DNA of 64,000 nucleotides, from contig OZ021729.1 of NCBI GenBank assembly GCA_963978545.1, positions 85,602,670 through 85,666,669 on the forward strand, written 5' to 3'. Below, one piece after another: positions 35,301-47,300 of this stretch; the stretch's first letter is position 1; each line of letters opens with the position of its first letter. Position numbers and translations under genes: made by a program. The stretch comes from Linyphia triangularis. Lineage: Eukaryota > Arthropoda > Arachnida > Araneae > Linyphiidae. The notes below the pieces were generated by a model. It searched no databases, was not told the origin of the DNA, and saw only the letters and a list, made by a program, of their open reading frames with translations.

Positions 35301-38300
35301 ACTGAAATAAATATTAGCTTCCAACAAAGTGTGAAATGAATGAATTCACAGATCTGGTTCTCTTCTTTTGCTACATCTTCAACAGAACAAATTTATTAAG
35401 TGAATTTTATAATTCTGAAAATGTCAAAAAGAACATTTGAAAATTAATTTAAAACAAGGTTGGAGAAAAAAAACTCCAGGTTTTTTCTTTAAAAAAAAAA
35501 AAGCATTACAGCATTACTAAATTTTCCATAAAAATATGGTTTTTCCGCAATTGAAGTTGTTGGATCAGCTTAAAAACTTGCCAGAATAAGGAAAAGGTTT
35601 CAAAGATTATAAACACTCAAAAAATAGAAAATTAGTATTTTTATTATTTTTTGTGAAAAAAAGGGGTAGCAAGTCCCCTTAAAAAATAGTAGAAAGAAAA
35701 GTTGAGTTGTTTAGTTAAAAATAGAAGTTACTTACAACATAAAATATTTTGAAAGACTAATTATAAATAAAAAATTGAGTTTTGAAGTTATTCTTTTTAA
35801 AAAAACAAAACACCATTTGGTTTAAATCATGTCACAAACCCTGATTTAAAATCACGCGAGAATTTGTTTTCACTGCAATGAACTTCCTCCAGTTGACATT
35901 TTAGTTTCCTGGATAATAATTATAATTGATTTGTGAAGAATCATCTGAAAAGTGAATTTTCGGGAAGCTCCTTTTTGCTAGATTTCCTTACCACCCTTTC
36001 TAAGAAACTAAATTATTGCTTAAAACTTGAAATAATATAACTCTTTAAAAAGTTTTCAATATAAATCCCTTACATGCATTGCCAATTTTTATATTCATTA
36101 ACAAGCAAGTGAGTTAATTAGGCCTCCACAGATTTGCCTGTTGACATACCCAACAAAACCACCCACAGTCAAAGTTAACCTCTAAATCCCACGGAGTCAG
36201 CGTTTTGGGTTTCACAAAAACCCAATGACTTTTCATTCGAAAAAACTGGAAAATGAACTCGCCCGACTCGTTCTCCTGTGTTTCCTGTGGGGGGTCGACC
36301 ATTAAAAGATCATTACTATATATCTACAACCTGCAATAGGGTTGTGTGTTGGGTCATCTACTTGATATGTCGGAGCATTTATCAATGAATGAAACGCCAC
36401 AGCTACGTACTTGACAAGATTCGTATACAAGAAAAATCCTGACTATCTTACTCAGTGTTCAAAGGGTGGGGCAGTTTGACAATGAGTGCTCTAAACCCCT
36501 TTACATGCTCCACAATAGCCTATTGTTGAGGACGCTTCAAACACTTCACCACAGTTTGAAATATCCGTATCCCCCCCTGGACCAGACCAAAAGGCGACTG
36601 GCTGGGAATTTTTCTACAAGGCGATTTCGGGCGGGTTGGGATTTAAATGTTAAGGAGAGACAAGACTCCCAGAAAACCGAATTAGTTGTATTTTCATTTA
36701 ATTTAAAAAGTTCCCTAAGTTATTTAAAATGCAATATTTTTAAATTATTATTATTTTTTTACATTGTCAAAAATAACGTAATGAGTGTTACACTTCCAAA
36801 TTTTATTTTAGTTTAAGTATGCTTTATGTAATAAGCGTACATTTGAGTCTTGGAATTTTAAGGGCAATTTTTGGTTAGGTACACTTTTCTCAAATTCTAT
36901 TGAATATTTTAATCTAATTTTATCCATGATTATGAAAATACGCAAGATCTATCTGGTGAACCTAACATTTTTCTTAAACTAGGAAAATTAAACATTTTAT
37001 GTGATATTTTATCTTGTGAAAAATGAAAAATTTTGTATACGTCAACTATGCTATTGCTTTAAATATAATTTTAAAGATATATTACGTAAAAAAATAGGTT
37101 CACTGTTTGAAATAAAGAGTTTATTTGCATTTGGTAAAATTTGTATGTAAATTTATTGTATATTTATTCTGAAAAGTGTACCTAACCAAAGGTTGGCATA
37201 AAATAATTTTAAAATTCTAACTCCGAATATAGGCTTTTTACATAAAAAAAAATACATATAATAAAATTATCAGAGTAATAATCATAACAAATATGTCATT
37301 TTTGACTGTGTCAAAAAATAAATTAAGAATATTATATTTTAAATAATTTAGAGCACTTTGAAGGAAAATGCGACCGATTTGGTTGTCCGGGAGTCTTGTC
37401 TTCCCTTAATATGAAAGATTTTAAAAAGTGATTATATTTCCTTATTTTGCAGGTGATAGAATAAAATCCATGACCCCTCCCCCACTCAAATCTCAGCCCA
37501 TCATCCCCCCCGAGAAACTTCCCACCAGTCCCGTGGACGGAGAAGGTTATCGATTCCTCAGCCTCATCGACCTCGAAAAGGAGAAGATTCAGGCGGAGGT
37601 GAAATTGTTGGAGGAGGAATTGGCTGCACACTCCACCTCCATTCCAGAGGAGGCACTGGGAAAGATACGCGCTGCCTGTGGAAAGGCCAATCTTCTCATC
37701 ACACAGAAGTTTGAGCAGTTCAGGGGGCTCTGTTGGAAGCATATTGTAAGTAGGAGGTCTGCTAATTGTGCGTAATGTTTTTACTTTCAATAAAAAAGCA
37801 TTTTTTCAAGTATGGCAAAATATAGCATTCGTTCAAAAAGAAAAAAAAATTTGCACATCTCTAAGTTTTGGAGCATTCTGATTTAGAGTGTTCTTGGAAA
37901 AAAAGTACTGTCCGTGTGTCTGTCGTCCGCATAACTTCCGAATAAATTGACCTGTGATCTTCAAATTTGGTGTGGCCATGGTACCCACCATTAAGGTTTT
38001 CGCCATAATCGGACATGTGCGCATAAGGTTGAAATTATAAAAAATCGTGTTTTACAGCAATTACCAAAAAAACCCGGCTCTATCGATTTTGATTCAAGTC
38101 TCTGTGCTAATACCTTTTAAGGTGTTCTAATCGTCCCCACTTCTGAAATTTTCGTAGAAATGTGATAAAAGCGTAAAACGTTGAAAAACAGGTGCCTTTA
38201 ACACAGAGATCTTTGCCCTTGAGCATCGCCCACCCAAGAGTGATTTTTTCTGTTTTATGCACAAGAAAGGACATAGTACTGTCTGTTGAATAACTGAATA

Positions 38301-41300
38301 ACATCGCCAATAATTTTGTCATTTTTGCAGAGTTTTTTTTTTTGGTCATATAAAAAATATTGCTGAACTGGCCACTTTAATTTAAACAAGTAAATAAAAC
38401 CATATCAAATTTTAATGCTTTGACCAATATTATAGTGTAATTGAAAGTTTTGGAATGTTTCACACCCCTAGTTTTTGACAAAGGATAATTTTCTAGGGTT
38501 TTTATTGCTCTAGATAATGTTCTAGATGTGAATTGAAAATCTTTTCCAATTCCTCATAAAAATACGGAATTTGTTTCTTAGTTCTTACTTTTATCATTTT
38601 GTTAAAACACTTTCCAACTTTGTTAATTCATGTTAAATGGTAAAATTTACTAATTGTTATTTCTTTGAAATATTCATTTTCTTGTATATAATTTTGTTTG
38701 ATTGATCTTCATTTAATAAAACGTTCAAGAATTATTTTTGTTTCAATGTGCTATGTAAAAAAATATAGAAACCCCATTTAAAAATCTTTTAACATTCCAT
38801 TGTAACAGTGTTCAACTAAAGGGAAATAGGCAATTTTTGAAATTTCGGGAATTTACAATGTAATTTTTAACTGCTATTCATCTGAGAATTTTTTTTTTTT
38901 TCGTTCAAAAGTTAAGTAGTGTTAAAAAGAATTTCCACTTAATCAAAAAACCAATTTCCTTATCATCTTATTTCCCTCTTTCTTTGATTAAAATAATTCA
39001 CTTCACTAAGGATTCATTTCTATTTTAACACAATTTTTGGAAGAATCATAGGTTTTAAATTTTTATTTAATTTACTATCAATGTAACTTAAACATTTGTA
39101 CAAAGTTTACAGGTAGACAAATTTATAAGAAAAAAAAATTCTCTTTAGATCATATAACTCATAAAAATAGTTTTCAATATAAATCCTTTGCATGCATTGC
39201 CAATTTGTGTATTTATTAACATAGTGTCGTTTCTGTTGCCAGCATGTGCTTGGTGTTTGCATCTAATTTTAAGTATTAAAAACATCTCTATCAGCAAAAT
39301 ATGCAGTTAACTACTTTTCAAAATGAATGAGAATTTATGCATTCACATCCAAATATATTTAATTTATTCTGTTTTAAAAAAAATTATTATTTACTAAAAC
39401 AATTTTGGCAACAGAAAAGAGTTTCTTCAATGATAGTGTACATGAGGATTATTAGTATTCCATAATAATTGTAGCAACATGTGTAAAAGTGACCTTTTAC
39501 CGACATTGTCAGCCCACAAAATTTTAATGTCATTGACATCGAATCTATCCGCCAAGTTTCAGCCGGATTGGATAAGGACAAGTAGATTAATTAAGCCTCC
39601 TCAGACATAAACACCCTCCCGCCTGCAAAATCGAAGTTAATATAAATGATGTATAAATATGACAAATTTTTTCCCCTATTAATTTGTACACTTTAATTAT
39701 TTTTACTCTTTTCTTTTAGGAAGAGAAGCCTAGTGTGCCTTTTTATACAACTGCCTCCGATCTCGCCGGGTTCTGGGATTTAGTGATGCTGCAAGTCGAC
39801 GACATCAACTCCACCTTCAGAGAAATTGATGCCATGAAGAACAACAACTGGAAAGAAGTTGTCTGCGAAAAGGTAAATTCGTTCGATCAATGGAAACTGT
39901 TTGGTTGTGAAACTAGTTACTCAATTTTGCTTTTTCAAAAACATATAGAAAGGACATTTTTTTTTTTATGGATACTACACTTTAAGTATATTTGTTGTAT
40001 TTAGTTTATAAAGTTGTGTTGTTTGTATAACAAAGAAATTTTTTTTTCTAATGTGTCTCTAATCAAAATGAGTAATTTTAGCATCTAACAACAATCATAG
40101 TAAATATCTGTATGTTGCAACAATTATTATAGTCCGAGAGGCGACTGCAAATTTAGGCACCCCATCTAACATTATTCTGATTTTTTTATAAAATATAGAG
40201 AAAAGTTTCTAGATTAAAAATTATCTGGTCAGCTGTGGTAAAAATTAGCCACAACTGATTAAAAATTGACTTTGATTTATTCAAGGTTCCCACGGTCATT
40301 GAAAGTCATTAAAAGTGCTTAATATTTTTGAACTTGTTTTTAAGGCCTTGAAAATGCTTTGAAGTGCTTAAAGTCCTTGAAAATGCTTAAAAGTCCTTAA
40401 TTTTGCAGATTATAAAAATTCAACTCGGACTTGCTATCCCCACGTGACCGCAGCGTATCTGCACCGCATCAGAATTTTCCGACATATTTGTATTGCGCAT
40501 CCACCAATTTGTAACTTTTTTGGCAGAATATACTTTATTAAAAATTTATATGCAGACATGATGCCGGAAAACAAATTTTCAAAGGTCCTTAAAAACATTG
40601 ATTTTGGTTCTGTGATTTGAGTGGGAACCCTGTTATTTGAAATGAATCCAATTGCCAAATATGCAATAACTTGCTAGATAACTAACATTCTTTTTTATTT
40701 GGTAACCTATCGCTCTTTAATTTTTAATGAAGAAAGGCACAGACGATTCAGATATCTGGCGCCTGTTTACTTGCGTCTTTTAAAAGTGAGCCAAGTTGGC
40801 GATAAATATTACGTCATAACTAATTGCGCCAATTTAGCGTACTCTTAAAAATATACAAGTTTTCAGAGCCAAAGATCAGCACTTTTTCTTATTGAAAATC
40901 CAAGTGAGGTGGGTTACCAGACGAAAAAGATTGTTCACTTTTTGGCAAGGTACGACGTAGTTGGAAATCGGATTTAGTTCAACTAATTGAAAGGCGCTTT
41001 TTGATCAATTTCTGCCACGGCAGACCAGTTTTTTTTTCTGATTATCTGGCGCCGTCAGCAACACGAGGGCTATAATGCACCAAAATATTCGTCATTAGAC
41101 AAGCCAACATACATTTACAAACACCCATGCCATACACGGGACTCGGAACCCTAGAAGCTAGCACGCTAACCACTATACCGTTTGGTCGGCCAGGGCAGAC
41201 CAGTGAATTTGTTATCCACTAAGTTTTCTCTTTATTCTCTAAGAAATTCAGAATGATGTTCGATGAGAAACCTAACCTTGCAGTCGCCTCACAGCCTATT

Positions 41301-44300
41301 ACTTTTATATTACCTGGACCTGTTGAGAAATAAATTCTCAACTTGCCCTTCCTTTTTAATTTCATAATTAAATTTTCTTTTTCTTTACTTGCTTGTACTT
41401 TTACGTGTAAACAAATTCTGTATTATAATGCAAGTGATTTAAATTTTTTTCATTGATAAGAACAGTACAATGCAAATATATATTTTTATCAAATCCTAAA
41501 AATTAGATTTTTTTGGATGCTTGAGAGTAGGGATTAGGGTGGTTCAAAAATATATGGGTAAAAAATTTTTTTTACCTAGAGGCCAAGACACCCCCTCATT
41601 TTTTTACATCTACCCATACAAATGTTCTAGTAAAATTTCAGAATCCTACTCCAATTAAAAGATGGCGCTCAATGAACAGTAAAATTTTGTATTTTGTGCG
41701 TTTTTGGGTATTTGTAGTGGATTTTGTAATAAGTATAATTGAAAGCTATTTTCTTAAAGAAAGTTTTTATTTATACCATAATTAATTTTTAAAAAAATAA
41801 GTTAGTAAAAGTTTATGAAATAATTAAACTGTAGAGGGCTCTACCCCTGCTCACAAACGCTCGTTAATCCTCCGTGCTACTCCATTATCTTTTTAAATTC
41901 TGATAAAATTGTACCTATAAATTAGGCAGTATAAAATCCTGAAAAGCATTCAAAATAAGCTATTAATACACCTAAATACGAAATGAATAATTGGTGTGGT
42001 GATCAGTAGTGGTGTTTATTTCATCATTTAACCAAGCATTACAGTAACACTTGGCTACATTTTTTGTAAGCCGAAAATGGTCGACCGGAAATTATCTAAA
42101 TACCAAAATATAATTTCAAATCATAAAATTATCACTCAATAAATAGTGGACTAGCGAGTATAAATAGTTTCTAGCTTTCAGCTCTATTCAAAGTTTCTAA
42201 ATGTATAGCTGTACTTAATGAACATTTTCAAACGACACTCAATCTCCTACCAAGAACAACATCTAATTGAAATCAATCGAATGAATAGTTAATAACATCT
42301 AAAAAATATGGGTTAGGTATGGAAATTGTAAACAAGATAAATCGTGTAGATGGTGCCATTCAGATTATCGTAACCCACTGTCATTGTAGAGACATGTTCG
42401 ATAACGAAACATTGAAAAATTACCATATCAAGAGTTCTTTTTGTAAGTAAAAAGTAAATATCAAGAGTTCTTTTTGTTACAAATTCTCCAAGACTGGCGT
42501 TGTCTTTCAACATTTTTAATAGCTCGCACCCTTTTATATTTCTTTAATCTTTTGTGTTATTCATATCTGAAATACTTTTTAATTTTTCCTTTGCTGTAAT
42601 TCTAAGTGAAAATAGGTCTTAACCAACCAATTCATTTGAAAGATATCACATAAGCTTTTCCAGCGGCGATTCCAATTTTAAAATCCATTATCTTATACTT
42701 TTTAACGTTTTTCCACAAGTTCAGGTCACCACCAGAAGCAAGTGGGGCTTCTATCCATGTCTTTACTGTACAAAAAAGCATTGAACTGTACAAATAGCTG
42801 GAGCTGCATTTCTTCTCTCTATTAGTTATACGGAAACCCTCTTGCTAGTCTCATAATAGAAGGATTTAAAAATGTACAGGAGTTTAGCTATCCACTGTGC
42901 GTGATGAATTGATGAAACTGCTCTGCAATTGATTTTCTCTGGTATATTGCCCAAAACGATTACTTTCAACTCGATTACTTCTTTATAATCATCTCTAACT
43001 ATTATATATTTATACACAGATGAAAGAAAGGCTACAGTTGAAACTTTAAACTTTTTAACGTCTTTTTTCAGTTATAAATCCTGGAAGTTTGTTTGTGCAA
43101 TTCTTTTTCAAACTGCTTTAAATCTGTTGAAGAGAGAAACCTCTGTGAAACATGATGGTCCATAGCACTAATAAAATAACTTTGCCAATATTAATTGCAT
43201 GACATGGTGTCAACAGGCTAGCCACAATAGTTCACGTCCGATTTTTTCTCCAAATTAATGCATGCCTCGTATACACAAGCAATAGTCATACTTGTAGTAT
43301 CAAAACTTTGTCCAAATTTAATTCTCAACTTGCCATTGTCTAGCATTAAAACAGTTTTTGGAAATATATTTCGCTGTTCTTCCACCACTCAACTTTGAGA
43401 CACTAAGAAGTTTTTCAATACCATCTCTCGAATTATATAGAGACAAACGGTCAATCTTTCTTAATCCAAAAGATTTTAGCAGAAGTTTGCCGTTCCAATG
43501 AAGGGCTACAGGACAGTCAGATTTGAATTTACCCATTGCTTAAATAAGCGTATTCTTTTCTAGGTTTTTTGACCCCTCTTTAAAGAGGAAACGCTCGAGG
43601 AACATGCCCCAAAGCTGCGACTACTGGAACAATCAAACGAAATGCTTCACGATCATAAGGTTTTTTTTGAGATTATGGATGTTGCCAGATACAGTAGATA
43701 ACTGTTGCCAAACTATATTACATGTATTTAAAACCCATAATCAGCATAAAACTCGAAAATTATGCGAAATTACAAAAAAGTACAAAAAGGAATGGTCATT
43801 GAGCAACGTCTTCTTATAGGAGTAGGAAGCTAAAATTTTAGGAGAATAATACTATGGGTAAATGTAAAAAAATTAGGGGGTGTCTTGGTCTGTAGCTGAA
43901 AAAAAAGTTTTTTTAACCACCCTAGTAGGGGATATTATTCTCTTAAAATGGAGATTGCATAGCATTCGAAGATTTGAAAGTTGTTTCTGTATTTTGCTCA
44001 ATATTTTAAGTGGTCAAATTATGTGAGTTTTAGGTATTAAATTTTGTTGTATTTTTAAAAAATTGTCTGTTGTTAGAAAACAGGAGCATAAAATTAGGTT
44101 AGTAGTTATCTGCATTTAATGTAACAAACTTTAACGGATTGATTTAAAATTTTATCAAATTTAAATGTAGTTCAATTTCTTTGAAAATAATTTTCTCATT
44201 TTAAATAGGCTTGTTTTTATTCAATATAAAAAACCTTCCAATTACATTGAAAAAAATTAACTTTAAATATTTTTCTTTTTCAGTTTTCACTTACTATACA

Positions 44301-47300
44301 CTTATAAAGATTCTTATTTATCATTTTTTTTCTTAGTATTGTTAATAAAAAACCAGATAATACTTTTTTAAAATAATTAAAAGTTCATCTTGCAAAGTCT
44401 GAATTCTTCTGAAAACAATTTATTTCATACAATTGTCACCTTTTATTTTCTATTTCGTCGCAGTTTTCAAAGATATATATTTCAATGTTTTGAATTCTGT
44501 CGTAGCTGTAAAAGAATCATGTTCATCTAGACTATGAAAGAAAATAGTTACTAATACCTTAGAAGAGCAAAATAGTTGAGCCTAATACCTTTTAGATGTC
44601 TTTAAACAAATATTAAACTTTAGTAGCCTTTTTATATGAAATTTTGTGATGAAGGATTTTCATACAACAAAACTTGACTTGTGAAACATCTATTAAATAC
44701 CTACTTATATTCATTTCATGTATACCATTGTTTGATTTCTCTAACTATATTGAACTGTGCATTAAAATTGTCTTAAAGTAGCAATCTGGACGATTTTTTT
44801 CCGGCCCTTGTTCTAAATGTTCTTTATGATATTAACTTTCAAGATTAGCACTGTTGTTCTAAAAATACAGTTTTTAGACAATTGGTTGGAGGGAGTGTCC
44901 ACTGACTCGAAATTCTCAAAATTTTATGAATTTTTTATACAGTTCTATATTATGCTTAAAACTGAAATAATTATATTAAATTTTCAAATTTAAAAAAATA
45001 TTTTTTTCCTCCAAATTTAAGAAATATTTTTTTTTTTTTTTTTAATTAAAAAACTTTAAAATTTTAACATTACCTAAATTTGATAACCTTTAAAAAGTGT
45101 CACTTTATTTTTGCATTACATTACTTCTTAAGATTCATATCATAAATTGTCTTCCATGATTTTTCAATAAAATAATATTTGGAAAAGTTTAAAAATATTT
45201 ATAAATTGTATGCAAAAACTATATAAAAGCCATAGTATGCTAAGCTCTAAAAGCTTTTTTTAAATTAAATCAAAATACACAATTTCTGAAGACAATTAAA
45301 GAAATATGTATGAAAATTATTGTTGAAAGAAAGAAATAGCTGTGCTTCATATATTTATAACAAGTAGTTTTTATGATACACAGATTCCTTACTTTTTTAT
45401 AATATAGAGGGATATCAATTTAAACTCAAAAAACAGACAAAAAGCCCAGAAAAACAGTTTCAACGTCCGAGATACAGTTGCCGTGTAACAAATACTTAAA
45501 TATTTCAAGTTCTACCACACAATTTTTAGGTCATTTTATTCAGAAATATTTTTTTAAATAATAAAGAGTGACAATTTTTAATATTTTAAGTTCACCTTAA
45601 AATGTGTTCCTACTTGCATTTCATTTCCATCATTCAGAGATTTTGTTTGATTTATATTTTTAAGAATACCTTCAACGATGATGGGTTATGCCTATAAATT
45701 TTGTTTTATTTTTTAATTTGCAATGAATTAAAAGTATTTCAAGTAGTGTTATGTTTTGGCTGACAACACCCGAGATTAAAATGATTGGATTAGAGACTGT
45801 TGAGGGACGAAGACAGACTTTTTAAAACAAAGGGGAGAAAAAAAGCATGAAATAACAACAAACTAGGGGTGTGGAACATTGCACAATTTTCAATTACACT
45901 ATAGTATTGGTCATTGCATTAAAATTTAGTATGGTGTTAATTAACGTTTTCATATTTTTACTAATTCAAATAAAAATGGCCAGTTAGTCGATATTTTAGC
46001 AATAATTTTTACTTGGGCAATAAAACCCAGTCAAACTGGTGATGTTATTCAATACACATTGCATTGTCCCTTTCTTATGCTTGAAACATAAAAAATCAAT
46101 TGTTGATGGGTGATACTCAAGGGCAGAGAACTCTGTGTTAATTAGAGGTTGGAAATATCGATCAAAATAAATATCGATACTATATCGTTGCATAGAAAAA
46201 AGATATCGATATATCGATACATGAATTTTTTTTTTATTTGATTTTCAATTTTGCCAGAAACAAAGTTTTTCAGGGCAAATTTCTACTTTTCATGATTGCT
46301 TTTTTTGTAAGGTGACTACTTTTTGAACTAAAATGGATCTATTAAAAAAAAAAAAAAAAAATTATATCTTTGCTTAATTGGTGCTGTGATTTTAAGAAAA
46401 ATTTAAATAATTTTCAATAGCTTTTAAGTGTATGGCAAAATATTGAATATTGGTGAAATTTTAACTGTCTCTCAGCCAAGTTCAAATTTTAGTTTTGAAG
46501 TTTTTGAGAAGGGAATAAAAAAAATCGAAAAAACACATGTAACTACAAAACGTCATCAAAAAGCTAAAAATGTTTGAAAATATCTATATATTGGTGACTT
46601 GTATCGATATTTTTAATATCGATACAAATATCGTCGTATCGATATATCGCCGCTAATGCCACTCGCTTTTCAACCTTTTATATCAAGTCTAAGAGAATTT
46701 CAGAGGTAGGATGATTAAAGCACCTTAAGAGATATTAGCACAGAGATTTTAATCAAAATTGTTAGAGCTGTTTTTTTAGCAATTGCTGAAAAACATGATT
46801 TCTTCACGATTTCCAACCTTATGCATCTGCACGATTTTGACGAAAACCTTAATGGTAAGTCTCGTGGCCACCACTAACCCGCCCATCAAATTTGAACATC
46901 ATTGGTCAATTTCTTCTTGAGTTATACTGACCCACGTACACCAAGACACATTTTTTTCTAGATGACTTTTTTGAAATGGGAATGCTCCAAAACATGGAGA
47001 AATCAAGAAAGAAAAAGAAAAAAAATCCACATTTTATTTCACCGAATGCTATACTTTTGTTACCTTATGCAAACATATGGGTGATTAAAAGTATCACCCT
47101 TTGTGTGAAAACGCATGATGTTAAAAACAAGGTGACGAGTGTAAACGTGCGAGACCCGACATGCCACTCTTCTTCAAACAGACACATATTTCTTCCAGTA
47201 CATGACGAATAGGCTGTTGCAACTTAGAATGTTTTAACCCTTTAAATCCCATGGAGTCAGCGTTGTGGGTTTCACAAAACCCTGATGACTTTCCATTCAT

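Larger units (their letters stand above)
40130..41298. mobile_element. palindromic GAGAGGCGACTGCAA element with TTA duplication, split by two later insertions
   Basis: The ends are TAGTCCGAGAGGCGACTGC and TGCAGTCGCCTCACAGCCTA. TTA flanks both (40127-40129, 41299-41301). It is related to 1413-2521. The left arm is interrupted by the CAAGGTTCCCAC element 40282-40632 and the right arm by the SINE 41030-41193, each with its own exact target duplication. No coding capacity. Confidence 0.8.
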
